64,000 nucleotides of DNA from Vibrio splendidus (GCF_024347615.1 NZ_AP025509.1:558001-622000); one strand, 5' to 3'. Counted from the stretch's first letter, positions 18,974 through 26,621 are shown. Program-made: numbers and translations. Notes: a model not told the origin generated them from the sequence alone.

Positions 18974-19342
18974 ATGGCTAATTCAATTTACCGTAGCGTC
19001 CATCTGCAATCGATGGATGCGAATAACACCATTTGGCGTGCTAAGTTAAAAAACAATGTGATTCAGGGCAACCTAGCTGCCGTGAAGAAGAGTATTGATT
19101 GGTGGATTGACACGGCGTCTATTATTGACCCTAAAGAGTTCACTGCATTAAATAAGTCGAGAGGAACTGGTGGCCTAACTGAAAACTTCAACGGCTATCA
19201 GATCAAGAATGACACCGGTGAGCCTAACGCGTGGTATTGCATGTTTAACGGGCGTCTTATCAAAGGCGGCAAGATTGCAATCCAGCGTCATATAGAAGCT
19301 TACTTACTCGCAAAACAAAAAGCAGAGCAACAAAAGAAGTAA
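18974..19342 (+). CDS. small conserved Vibrio protein, DUF3319-like
   Basis: A 122-residue cytosolic protein without signal or membrane segment. The sequence around STIWRAKLK-type strands (here NNTIWRAKLKNNVIQGNL) and FNGYQIKNDTGEPNAWYCMFNGRLIKGGK recalls the Vibrio family DUF3319; recalled, not searched. The C-terminal tail AKQKAEQQKK is lysine-rich. The stop is three bases before the yciH start, so the two form an operon, perhaps with a role in translation or stress. Function unknown. Confidence 0.7.
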   Translation: MANSIYRSVHLQSMDANNTIWRAKLKNNVIQGNLAAVKKSIDWWIDTASIIDPKEFTALNKSRGTGGLTENFNGYQIKNDTGEPNAWYCMFNGRLIKGGKIAIQRHIEAYLLAKQKAEQQKK

Positions 19343-19345
19343 TTT

Positions 19346-19657
19346 ATGAGCCTAGTATATTCAACAGAAACAGGTCGCATTAAACCTGAAGAAGAGAAAG
19401 TCCAACGTCCTAAAGGCGATGGTATCGTTCGAATCCAAAAAGAAACCAAAGGCCGTAAAGGCAAAGGCGTTTCTATCGTAACGGGCTTAGACCTAGATGA
19501 CGCACCATTAAAACTAATGGCCGCGGAACTCAAAAAAGTGTGTGGCTGCGGCGGCTCAGTAAAAGATGGCAACATCGAGATTCAAGGCGACGCTCGTGAC
19601 AAGCTCAAAGCGCATCTTGAAAAAAAAGGCTACAAAGTTAAATTTGCTGGCGGTTAA
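19346..19657 (+). CDS. yciH: SUI1-family translation factor YciH
   Basis: A 103-residue protein with the eIF1/SUI1 fold. The core VRIQKETKGRKGKGVSIVTGL, then AELKKVCGCGGSVKDGNIEIQGD and HLEKKGYKVKFAGG, is the standard family signature, including the C-G-C-G-G turn. In E. coli YciH inhibits initiation from some mRNAs under stress. It is the last core gene before the dif site and prophage. Operon with the DUF3319-like gene. Confidence 0.93.
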   Translation: MSLVYSTETGRIKPEEEKVQRPKGDGIVRIQKETKGRKGKGVSIVTGLDLDDAPLKLMAAELKKVCGCGGSVKDGNIEIQGDARDKLKAHLEKKGYKVKFAGG

Positions 19658-19825
19658 GCTCTAACTAATGCCAGGGGTAAAATCGAAGATTATTATCACT
19701 GGTTATTAGGTATTTTATGGTAAATAGCCAATATGGTTAAATACACAGTATAAATCAGAGAATATCGACACCAAATAAAGGCAGGGCATCACACAAAGAT
19801 ACTTGCCTTATAAACGCCAAAACCA

Positions 19826-19853
19826 ATTTAACATAACGTACATAATACGCACT
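19826..19853 (-). other. dif-like Xer site, left prophage junction
   Basis: Read on the minus strand: XerC half AGTGCGTATTA, 6-bp centre TGTACG, XerD half TTATGTTAAAT. This is nearly identical to vibrio dif sites and keeps the canonical 11-6-11 layout, so it should still act as the chromosome-dimer resolution site. It forms the last codons and the TAA stop of the DUF3693 gene. From neighbouring gene content this is probably dif2, the chromosome 2 site. It marks the left end of the filamentous prophage. Confidence 0.88.
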
Positions 19854-20196
19854 GAATCGTGGGGTCAACTGGGGTGGTCGCCAGTAACGCCAAACTACCA
19901 CAAGCCATTGATACACCTGACATATTAAGTCCGTTAAACTTTTTTGCGATGTTCTGCCAAGCCATCTGAGCCTTATGATTTTTGCTGCGGTCAGCGGCTA
20001 AGTACACTAAGACTTCTTCTTCTGACAAACCAATCCTTTCAGCAATAAAAAGTGCTTCTGTTTCAGTTAGATAGCGGATGCCTTTTCTAATATTACTTAT
20101 CTTCTGACGACTTAACGCTAAGTCGTGTGCAATCTGCTTATCTTGTACGTAGTTTTGAGCCTCTTTATAGGCATCTAACAGTTTATTCTGGTACAT
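19828..20196 (-). CDS. phage repressor-like protein, DUF3693 type, ending in the dif site
   Basis: A 122-residue protein. The N-terminal helix-turn-helix (about 5-60) has LLDAYKEAQNYVQDKQIAHDL and SRQKISNIRKGIRYL, then LTETEALFIAERIGLSEEEVLVYLAADRSKN, the arrangement of the vibrio-phage family DUF3693. ATG at 20196 is chosen over an upstream frame opening because GGAGGGA lies just before it. It is divergent from the replication operon, with a nested dyad operator between. The final residues QCVLCTLC and the stop are encoded by the dif site; in the excised circle the frame would run on for about 30 codons. Likely role: lysogenic regulator, in the place of rstR or VGJ orf154. Confidence 0.78.
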   Translation of the reverse strand: MYQNKLLDAYKEAQNYVQDKQIAHDLALSRQKISNIRKGIRYLTETEALFIAERIGLSEEEVLVYLAADRSKNHKAQMAWQNIAKKFNGLNMSGVSMACGSLALLATTPVDPTIQCVLCTLC

Positions 20197-20254
20197 GGTT
20201 GTCCCTCCAATTCCTTCAATTGTATACCGACAGTATCCAAAAAGCGGGCTTGTC

Positions 20255-20296
20255 AGTCCTGTTTTCTGCATATTATAGTATGCACAAATCAGGACT
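20255..20296. promoter_or_regulatory. nested dyad operator between repressor and replication operon
   Basis: Outer arms AGTCCTG and CAGGACT and inner arms GCATA and TATGC share exactly the same centre (between 20275 and 20276). The dyad lies between the leftward DUF3693 gene and the rightward replication genes. It could be a repressor operator covering both promoters, or a hairpin on single-stranded phage DNA used in replication. Confidence 0.6.
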
Positions 20297-20397
20297 CACT
20301 TGATTTGGCTGTCTAGGTTTGGGCTGTTTGCCCTTGACGCTTATAGCTCGGCTTAGATGGTCACTCCAATTCTCAATAATCAGTCAAGGTGGTTGTT

Positions 20398-20601
20398 ATG
20401 TTTAACGTTCTTTTAGTTTCTGGGTGTTTTCCTCGTTACTTTGCAGGATTTGGGATTTCGTCTTTTGGTAAGCCTTTTGTGATCACTACAGGACAACACT
20501 TTCACAGTAAGTTCCTTTCCGCGTCTGACGCACACAGCATTGTTGAACACCTCAAAGACTCTTGGCCTCTAGCTCAAGTCTCTTATGTTGTGAGCGATTA
20601 A
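20398..20601 (+). CDS. small phage protein, first gene of replication operon
   Basis: A 67-residue protein starting MFNVLLVSGCFPRYFAGFG. ATG at 20398 is preferred over the in-frame GTG at 20389 because AAGGTGG lies at good spacing before it. It has no clear membrane segment or known motif. The position ahead of rep suggests a replication-accessory or host-takeover role; I do not recognise a family. Confidence 0.6.
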   Translation: MFNVLLVSGCFPRYFAGFGISSFGKPFVITTGQHFHSKFLSASDAHSIVEHLKDSWPLAQVSYVVSD

Positions 20602-20603
20602 TC

Positions 20604-20804
20604 ATGGATTCTATCTACTTCGACAACGAACCCAATCACGGCATCAACGCCTATTTTCCTTGGGGTCATAACTTCTTTAAGTCTCAGCGTGAGTTCTTCC
20701 AGTTCATGGAAGTTCATTACGGCATGGTGTCATTTCAGATTGTTGAAATCACCGATGAGAACTACCAAGAGCTTTTGGTTAAGGGTGTGTTCCATGCCAT
20801 CTAA
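20604..20804 (+). CDS. small acidic phage protein upstream of rep
   Basis: A 66-residue product beginning MDSIYFDNEPNHGINAYFP, rich in aromatic and acidic residues, with no membrane segment. It starts two bases after the previous stop and its end overlaps the rep start by 11 bp, so it is translated as part of the replication operon. Family not recognised; possibly a helper of Rep. Confidence 0.6.
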   Translation: MDSIYFDNEPNHGINAYFPWGHNFFKSQREFFQFMEVHYGMVSFQIVEITDENYQELLVKGVFHAI

Positions 20805-21906
20805 AAAACCACATAAGTTTCATGATGAGATTCGTCCGGTTCAAGTGGATCACCTAGCCTTTTCGTTTTCGTATGGCTCGCTTAGACACTTGGACAGCTC
20901 GAACGAACAAGACTTTATCAACATGCAGTTTCCTGAGTTTAAAAAGAAAACCGTTAACGGTCGCCTTAACTCACCTGAAGCGATAGAGAAATCAATAGAG
21001 TCACACCGTAACAAATGTCGCAAGGTTTTAGCCGATAGGTTTGATGAGTTCATGTCTAAAGTCTTTAACTTTCGTATCTCTCCTATGCGTGGCCGTGGCT
21101 TACATGGTTATGAAGATTCGATGGTGATTTACGATTCTACGGGAACGGTTGAATGTGGCTTGGTTGGTGTTGGCGGTAACAACGATACGGTCTACGTGCA
21201 AATCAATGGTACGGGTTGCGCTAAGTTGTTCGACTTCACCACACACAAAAAGGTGCACTGGTGGTTGTCACTTTTGGGTATCACTCGCCTAGCCCGTTTG
21301 GATCTATGCGTGGATGACTACACCGGAATCTTTGACTGTAAGTATGCTGAGAAATGTTTTTATGAGGGAGCATTTCGCACTGCTTCTCGTGGACGTGGTC
21401 CCACAATGGTTCCTCATAAGCGCGTTTCACAATCCGGTGAATTATCAGAGGAAGCCGTTCTTGTTGGCTCTCGTACCTCTGCAATCTACTGGCGTGTGTA
21501 CAACAAGAAGTTCGAGCAAAACATCGCTGACCCTGAAGTAATTTGGTACCGCAATGAAGTGGAATTGAAGAAGTGCGATTTGGCACTACTCGCCTCGCCT
21601 GCTTCGGCCTTTGCTGGTCTGTGTGACTTCTCGGCCAGTATCGACCCTGCTGAACCAATGAAGATTGAGCTTAACAAGAAAAAAGCGGGTCTTGAGTTCT
21701 TCGCTCGTATTGCTTGGGTTCGTCGCCAATGTGGCAAAGCTCTATCTGAAGTTGTTGCAATGACTGAGGGTGACTTGGGTGAAGCATTCGGAATGCTCAT
21801 TCCTACGCACCATAGACGCGCAAACTTTGAAACCTCGTTGGGTATTCCTGACGAATACACTAAACAGAAAATCGAAATTTTGGAGTCAAGAATATGCCTA
21901 CAATAA
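20794..21906 (+). CDS. phage replication initiator (Rep_trans / RstA-like)
   Basis: A 370-residue rolling-circle initiator. The segment GLVGVGGNNDTVYVQINGTG followed by LLGITRLARLDLCVDDYTG is typical of the replication initiation factor family shared with RstA of CTX and the Rep of VGJ-like phages; RLDLCVDD carries the conserved aspartates. ATG at 20794 (MPSKKPHKF) has AAGGGTG upstream; an upstream in-frame ATG at 20689 lacks a site and lies deep in the previous gene. Expected function: nicks the double-stranded origin to start plus-strand synthesis. Overlaps its neighbours on both sides by about 11-13 bp. Confidence 0.88.
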   Translation: MPSKKPHKFHDEIRPVQVDHLAFSFSYGSLRHLDSSNEQDFINMQFPEFKKKTVNGRLNSPEAIEKSIESHRNKCRKVLADRFDEFMSKVFNFRISPMRGRGLHGYEDSMVIYDSTGTVECGLVGVGGNNDTVYVQINGTGCAKLFDFTTHKKVHWWLSLLGITRLARLDLCVDDYTGIFDCKYAEKCFYEGAFRTASRGRGPTMVPHKRVSQSGELSEEAVLVGSRTSAIYWRVYNKKFEQNIADPEVIWYRNEVELKKCDLALLASPASAFAGLCDFSASIDPAEPMKIELNKKKAGLEFFARIAWVRRQCGKALSEVVAMTEGDLGEAFGMLIPTHHRRANFETSLGIPDEYTKQKIEILESRICLQ

Positions 21907-22241
21907 CTGGTATTGCTATCAAGCGTTTCCCTAAATCCAACATGGAATTTGCGGAATTGTCTGTCCTACGTGCTGTTGAAGAAGTCGATAACGAGAAGTT
22001 TCAGCAAACGGGTATCGGTTACTCGACTGACATCCCTTACAACAAACAAGCGTTGAAAATTGATGTGGCCTACGCTCGTCAGCTTATCCAATCTCGCGCT
22101 TTTGTTGCTAACCGTGACTACGAACTGAGCTTTGGTGCTAACCCAAACGATCCACTTGATATCTTAGTGAACAAGCTTGTCCCTGTTGATGATGAAGTTA
22201 GAAAGCACTTTGATAACTTTATGAAAGCTAACAAGGCTTAA
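21894..22241 (+). CDS. ssDNA-binding protein, RstB-like (DUF1293)
   Basis: A 115-residue protein. The start ITGIAIKRFPKSNMEFAELSVLRAVEEV and the basic/aromatic C-terminal half resemble the DUF1293 group that includes RstB and the pV-type ssDNA-binding proteins of vibrio filamentous phages. It should coat progeny plus strands before export. Overlaps rep by 13 bp, the usual arrangement, which keeps Rep and ssDNA-binding protein amounts linked. Confidence 0.8.
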   Translation: MPTITGIAIKRFPKSNMEFAELSVLRAVEEVDNEKFQQTGIGYSTDIPYNKQALKIDVAYARQLIQSRAFVANRDYELSFGANPNDPLDILVNKLVPVDDEVRKHFDNFMKANKA

Positions 22242-22243
22242 TT

Positions 22244-22477
22244 ATGGAAACGGTCGTTTATCAATTAACTGGCGATGATTTGGATGTACTGATTGAAGCC
22301 CTAATTATTACCATGGTCGTGTTCTCACTGTTTGGTCGTGTTTGCTCGTTTGTAATTGATTGGATTGACCGCTTGCTTCTAACGAGAACGATTCGAGATT
22401 TAGAGCTAAAAAGAGACTTTCTTTTGTCTGAAATTGGCTCTCTCAATCGTCAAAAAAGTGCTTCAAGTAAGGCTTAA
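22244..22477 (+). CDS. small membrane phage protein
   Basis: A 77-residue protein with one hydrophobic helix (LIITMVVFSLFGRVCSFVI, about 18-36) and a charged coiled-coil-like C-terminus (IRDLELKRDFLLSEIGSLNRQK). It starts three bases after the ssDNA-binding gene and ends just before the next small gene. Similar-sized ORFs occupy this slot in VGJ-like phages (orf81). Role unknown; perhaps assembly or coat related. Confidence 0.65.
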   Translation: METVVYQLTGDDLDVLIEALIITMVVFSLFGRVCSFVIDWIDRLLLTRTIRDLELKRDFLLSEIGSLNRQKSASSKA

Positions 22478-22479
22478 CA

Positions 22480-22704
22480 ATGAACTGCATTACGACCACT
22501 CAGCAAGGTTATCTAAGAACGTCAACCGACTTTGATTGTCAGCTCGTAATGCTCACAGATTCTGAATACAACAATTTAGTCTCTGCGTCTCAATCTTTGA
22601 ACATCGACAGTGAACTCTACACCGCTGTTTCAGGTTGGATTTTATTATCTTTCGTTTCTGGCCATGTGCTAGGACGAATCTTAAAAACTCTTGGCAAAGG
22701 CTAA
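22480..22704 (+). CDS. small tail-anchored phage protein
   Basis: A 74-residue protein with a polar N-terminal 48 residues and a C-terminal hydrophobic stretch (VSGWILLSFVSGHVLGRIL) followed by KTLGKG. This is a type II or tail-anchored topology like minor coat proteins. No family recognised. Stop-to-start spacing to the previous gene is two bases. Confidence 0.6.
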   Translation: MNCITTTQQGYLRTSTDFDCQLVMLTDSEYNNLVSASQSLNIDSELYTAVSGWILLSFVSGHVLGRILKTLGKG

Positions 22705-22745
22705 GGGTCAACTTTTAGTAACACACTCTTAAAAAAGGAAATATC

Positions 22746-22946
22746 ATGAAAAAACGTCTATTGGTTCTAGGTTCTACTGCATTTGTATCTGCTTCTTCAT
22801 TTGCTGATAACACTGCAATCACAACGGCTATCAACGAAGCTGTAACGACTGGTCAATCTAACTACGGTTTAGTTGTGGTTGGTCTTATCGGTCTTGCTGC
22901 GATTGGCTTTGGTCTTCGCGCTATCATGAACTCTATGGGGAACTAA
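22746..22946 (+). CDS. major coat protein precursor (pVIII / Cep-like)
   Basis: A 66-residue precursor. The signal peptide MKKRLLVLGSTAFVSASSFA is cut before DNTAIT, leaving 46 residues. The mature form has an amphipathic, slightly acidic N-terminus, a central hydrophobic helix (YGLVVVGLIGLAAIGFGL) and a short end with one arginine, as in other inovirus coat proteins. An AAAAAAGGAA ribosome-binding region precedes it after a 41-bp gap. Assembled as thousands of copies round the ssDNA. Confidence 0.9.
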   Translation: MKKRLLVLGSTAFVSASSFADNTAITTAINEAVTTGQSNYGLVVVGLIGLAAIGFGLRAIMNSMGN

Positions 22947-23044
22947 TGGGAGACATTGTCTCTCAAGTCGTAACCGTCCTGTTTGGGGTGGTTATGGCTA
23001 TGTCATTCGTATATGGAGTATATACGGGTATCAATGCCTCCTAG
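22946..23044 (+). CDS. 32-residue hydrophobic ORF, candidate pVII/pIX-type minor coat protein
   Basis: The ATG overlaps the stop of the coat gene (TAATG), a sign of translational coupling. The product starts MGDIVSQVVTVLFGVVMAMS and ends in a short YTGINAS tail: one membrane helix with no signal peptide. Length and character match the 32-33-residue pVII and pIX tip proteins of Ff phages, and VGJ carries a 29-codon ORF in the same place. In Ff phages the equivalents precede pVIII, whereas here it follows. Confidence 0.65.
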   Translation: MGDIVSQVVTVLFGVVMAMSFVYGVYTGINAS

Positions 23045-23076
23045 TTTGGGGGCGTTTTCTTATCTGGGGTTTTACA

Positions 23077-24768
23077 GTGAAACAATATCAAAAATACCTC
23101 TCTCTTCTTTTAGTTCTTGTCGCTTTCAATTCCAATGCTTTGCAGTGTGGCGCGGGTAAAGTTGAAGTTGATGGTGTATGCGTTAGTTCTTGTAAGATAC
23201 TGGAGGGAACAGGAAAAAACTTAACCTGGGACGCTTATATTTGGGGTGATAATCCTCGCTCTTACTGCATTGGTGATCGTTCAACGGGTGCTGCTTGTAG
23301 GATGACGGCGGGTTCAGTTTCTATATCTGTAGAGGGTAATAAGTGGACGAATAAATTTACTTATACGGGTAGCACTTGTGCTTTTGATGAGATTAACCGC
23401 TTCTCTGGTGATACGCCTGAGCCGTTCCCTTTTGAAAATGATGTTAACCAAAATGGTGTTAACGACGATTTAGAAGATTGGGATGGCGATGGAACTCCCA
23501 ACGGTGAAGACCCTGACCCATATAAAAGTGATCGAGTTGTTGTCGATGATAATGATAATGGCGTCCCCGACTCTATTGATGATTTTTACGACCGTCTTTC
23601 AGATGTTAATGAGCCTGTCGGTTGTAATACAGATGATGAAGACTGTCGCTCTTATCGCTATACAATAAAACACTTAACCGAAAATAACCGTGATTTAGCG
23701 GGTGCATTGCGTGACCTTAGTTTGAGAAGTGTTAGGCGTACGGATTTTAGAGAGTCTATCGGTTCCCTTGTTTCTACAATTAATAAGAATGATGGTTATT
23801 TTAAATCAAAATTAGACGCTTTATCGCTGGCTCAAGGTAATACTCAATCATCTATTCTTAATCAATTAAGTGATACTAAATACTCTTTAAAAAGTGCTAT
23901 TGAGGGTGGTTTTTTTGTTGTTAATAGAAACTTAGATGATATTAAAGATGATGTTTTTAGGGCTCGTCAATCGTCTGGTGAAGCTGCTTCTAATTCACGT
24001 TATGTAATGGGACAAACAGACGATATTAAAAATGACCTTTCAGAAGTCTATCGACGTACGGCTGAAATCATTAACAAGTTAAACACCGACGGGTCTGGTG
24101 GTGATGGTTCAGGTTTAACACCTTCACAAATCAAACAGTTAAAAAACGCGGCTAAAGCTCATCTAAACAATAAGCTACTTAAAGAGCAAAAAAACAGTAT
24201 TGATGGCGTTAACTATGGCTTAGGTGAGGTTTACGAGTTGGCTCTGGCTCAAGGCGAAAAGTTAAACCAACTAGATAGCAAAATATCATCAATTTCAGGC
24301 GGCTCTTCAACGGTTGATTTAACTAGTTTAGAAACAGGCCTTCAGTCTTTATCTGACAAAATAGATGGTCTAGATACTTCTGACATGTCGGGCGTAGAAA
24401 GCAAATTAACTGACCTGATTGATGGTGTTACTAACAACAATAACTTTGTTGAACCTAATTATGGCTTTGATGGTGAGGGCTTCATTGTCACTCAAAATCA
24501 AATTGCTGAAGTGCAAAATGAAGTCCTAGAAATCAAACAAGAAATGACCGATGAATTTGAAAAGTTCAAAGCGTTATTCTCTATCGATACCAGCTCTTTC
24601 AACAACGGTACTTATAAAGAGCACTCCTTAAATCTCAATGTTAACCATGCTGAACGCTCTTTCAAATCGGGCGTGCTCTCTGCCCTACTCGATAACGCCA
24701 CGCTCATCTCAGCCGTTGTGATGTTCTTGTTTGTTTTGTCTGGAATCAGAATGTTAGGTAAGGATTAG
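23077..24768 (+). CDS. minor coat / adsorption protein (pIII / OrfU-like)
   Basis: A 563-residue protein with a GTG start preceded by TCTGGGG. A signal peptide ends near FNSNA. The N-terminal domain has several cysteines (CGAGKVEVDGVCVSSC). Residues about 125-170 hold aspartate repeats (VNQNGVNDDLEDWDGDGTPN and DDNDNGVPD) of the thrombospondin type 3 / EF-like calcium-binding kind. A long helical region follows, and a C-terminal anchor LISAVVMFLFVLSGIRML. The layout is that of a pIII-type tip protein: receptor-binding front, linker, membrane anchor. Its size is near the 493 residues of the VGJ equivalent. The receptor pilus is unknown. Confidence 0.82.
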   Translation: MKQYQKYLSLLLVLVAFNSNALQCGAGKVEVDGVCVSSCKILEGTGKNLTWDAYIWGDNPRSYCIGDRSTGAACRMTAGSVSISVEGNKWTNKFTYTGSTCAFDEINRFSGDTPEPFPFENDVNQNGVNDDLEDWDGDGTPNGEDPDPYKSDRVVVDDNDNGVPDSIDDFYDRLSDVNEPVGCNTDDEDCRSYRYTIKHLTENNRDLAGALRDLSLRSVRRTDFRESIGSLVSTINKNDGYFKSKLDALSLAQGNTQSSILNQLSDTKYSLKSAIEGGFFVVNRNLDDIKDDVFRARQSSGEAASNSRYVMGQTDDIKNDLSEVYRRTAEIINKLNTDGSGGDGSGLTPSQIKQLKNAAKAHLNNKLLKEQKNSIDGVNYGLGEVYELALAQGEKLNQLDSKISSISGGSSTVDLTSLETGLQSLSDKIDGLDTSDMSGVESKLTDLIDGVTNNNNFVEPNYGFDGEGFIVTQNQIAEVQNEVLEIKQEMTDEFEKFKALFSIDTSSFNNGTYKEHSLNLNVNHAERSFKSGVLSALLDNATLISAVVMFLFVLSGIRMLGKD

Positions 24769-24770
24769 TT

Positions 24771-25112
24771 ATGGATTACATCTACTCTTTTATTGATTGG
24801 ATTAGCCTACAAATGTCATTCATCACTGACTTCTTTAAAGCTATCCCCCAAATGACGCTAGACCTCTTTTCATACATTCAGATTTTCATGATTAAGATGA
24901 AATTAAAAGCTGAATTGGAGTTCATTAAGCTCTCTTATAACTCGGCTCAAATCCTCTTAAAAGAGATCGGCTTTAACGACATTTTGTCCAAAGCTTTTAA
25001 TGCTTTGCCTGACGAGTTACGATTTTATGCGTTTAAGTTTGGCGTCCCTCAAGGCCTTGCTGTCTGGGCTAACTTCTTCACTACCGCTTTAGTGATGAGG
25101 TTATCTAGATAA
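24771..25112 (+). CDS. minor coat protein pVI-like (Ace / DUF2523)
   Basis: A 113-residue protein with hydrophobic stretches near the N-terminus (FIDWISLQMSFITDFF), a central amphipathic region and a C-terminal hydrophobic helix (GLAVWANFFTTALVMRL). It sits between the pIII-like and Zot genes with a two-base gap and a one-base overlap, the invariant place of the pVI/Ace gene. Anchors the tip protein at the virion end. Assignment rests on position and DUF2523-like hydropathy. Confidence 0.78.
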   Translation: MDYIYSFIDWISLQMSFITDFFKAIPQMTLDLFSYIQIFMIKMKLKAELEFIKLSYNSAQILLKEIGFNDILSKAFNALPDELRFYAFKFGVPQGLAVWANFFTTALVMRLSR

Positions 25113-26479
25113 TGGCTATTACTATAAGAACGGGCGCTAATGGCTCTTACAAGTCGGCATACACGGCTTACTTTTCTATCTACCAAGCTTTAAAGGCAGG
25201 TAGAACAGTTGTAACTAACATCGAGGGTATGCAGCCCTTAACCGTCATTGAAGAGCGATTTAATATCCAATTCCCTAGCACCGCTAAACTCTTTCGTATT
25301 AGCTCTAGGGATGAATCTGGCGTTCACCTTTGGACGCATTTCTTCTGTTGGTGCCCTATTGGCGCACTCATCGTTATTGATGAGTGCCAGGATATCTTCT
25401 CTAAAAACGTTGGCTTTGACATACGTAAAGTGAAGTACAAACCTTTGTCTGACTTCATCACCCAATCGCCTCGTGACGGTTTATTGCCGAAAGACTATGA
25501 ACGCTTTTTTAACTCTCGTTACACCCCTGCGAACATGGACGAACTAGAAGACTCAGAAATAGATGATAGAGGGATTGCTGAGTACGATTCAGAAGGCAGA
25601 ATTATCTATCCTCATAGCTTCAATGAGGGGTTCATGAGACACCGAAAATATGACTGGGATATCGAGTTGCTTTCACCAGATTGGAAGCAAATCGATTCAG
25701 GGATTAAGGCATGTGCTAACCAGAACTTCTTTCACAAGGGGCGCGATCAGTTTTTCTGGACGAAACGAAATCCCTATATCTTGAAACATGACAAATCGGT
25801 ATCGACTCCAGTCATACCCAAAAAGAAAGACGTCAACTTAACCAATCAAAAAATCCCTCTAGATTCTTTCCTGCTCTACAAATCGACGGGGACAGGCAGC
25901 GCTAAACAACAACTCGCTATGAATACGCTTTTTCGTAGCCCTAAAGCTATTTTGGTTTTCCTTTTATCCATATTCTGTTTCGGGTACATAATCTATGACT
26001 TATCCAATCGTTATTTTGAAACTACTGAGACGGTGGAGGAAGCGGGACAAGCAACGTCTTCAGCTGCCGTTCCTAAGCAAAGTGAAACACTACCTATCAA
26101 AAATAGTGAAGCTTCTGGGGATGTATCTTCTAGTGGGGATAGCAGTAAAAGCACTGACAAAGATAGCCTTTCTCATGTTCCTATAGCTGAGGTGCTTCCT
26201 TTTGAGGGAATTAAGAAAGCGTTTGTAACGGGTGTGAACTTCGCTATTAAAAACGGCTCTATTGAACGTCATGTTAGCATCGAGGTGGAAGCGCTCGATG
26301 GTTTCTACTCTGTAAACGAACACTTCCTAAAAGCTTACGACATTACGTTTGACCGGATTGATGATTGCTTGTTGAAGTTGAACAGAGGCCAGCTGTCGAA
26401 GTTGATAACATGTAAGCCTTACGCAGCTGCCTCGGCCACTTTGCCAGAAGTGAGTCGAGCTGATGTCAGTTTGTTTTAA
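25112..26479 (+). CDS. zot: Zot-family phage assembly ATPase (pI-like)
   Basis: A 455-residue protein. A Walker A variant GANGSYKS lies at residues 8-15 and Walker B in IGALIVIDECQD near 90. A transmembrane helix (AILVFLLSIFCFGYIIYDL) at about 280-298 separates the cytoplasmic ATPase from a periplasmic domain; that topology is standard for pI/Zot. It powers virion extrusion through the envelope. The C-terminal part has two cysteines (DDCLLKLN and ITCKPY) like other Zot tails. Whether it has enterotoxin activity like CTX Zot cannot be told. Confidence 0.9.
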   Translation: MAITIRTGANGSYKSAYTAYFSIYQALKAGRTVVTNIEGMQPLTVIEERFNIQFPSTAKLFRISSRDESGVHLWTHFFCWCPIGALIVIDECQDIFSKNVGFDIRKVKYKPLSDFITQSPRDGLLPKDYERFFNSRYTPANMDELEDSEIDDRGIAEYDSEGRIIYPHSFNEGFMRHRKYDWDIELLSPDWKQIDSGIKACANQNFFHKGRDQFFWTKRNPYILKHDKSVSTPVIPKKKDVNLTNQKIPLDSFLLYKSTGTGSAKQQLAMNTLFRSPKAILVFLLSIFCFGYIIYDLSNRYFETTETVEEAGQATSSAAVPKQSETLPIKNSEASGDVSSSGDSSKSTDKDSLSHVPIAEVLPFEGIKKAFVTGVNFAIKNGSIERHVSIEVEALDGFYSVNEHFLKAYDITFDRIDDCLLKLNRGQLSKLITCKPYAAASATLPEVSRADVSLF

Positions 26480-26489
26480 CTCGTTGGGT

Positions 26490-26602
26490 AATGCTATCAA
26501 AACACGAACCGGTGTTTTGATCGAGAACCTTGGAATGCTATCAAACCAAGGTTTTTATCCTGGAACGAATCACCAAAAATGCTATCATAATCAAACCAGG
26601 AT
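26490..26602. repeat. 44-bp-periodic array of AATGCTATCA motifs with non-identical stem-loops
   Basis: The 10-mer AATGCTATCA occurs at 26490, 26534 and 26578, exactly 44 bp apart. Three inverted repeats with different arms are interwoven: ATCAAAACAC/GTGTTTTGAT (26496-26521), AACCTTGG/CCAAGGTT (26526-26553) and ATCCTGG/CCAGGAT (26557-26602). The motif lies in the loop of the second and third. It lies between zot and the RHH-like gene: perhaps operator sites, packaging signal or an ssDNA/RNA structure. Confidence 0.75.
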
Positions 26603-26621
26603 AAACCGGCATTGAGGAAAA

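Noticed and set aside
25112..26479. Zot as an active enterotoxin
   Set aside because: Sequence supports the assembly ATPase role; toxin activity cannot be read from it.
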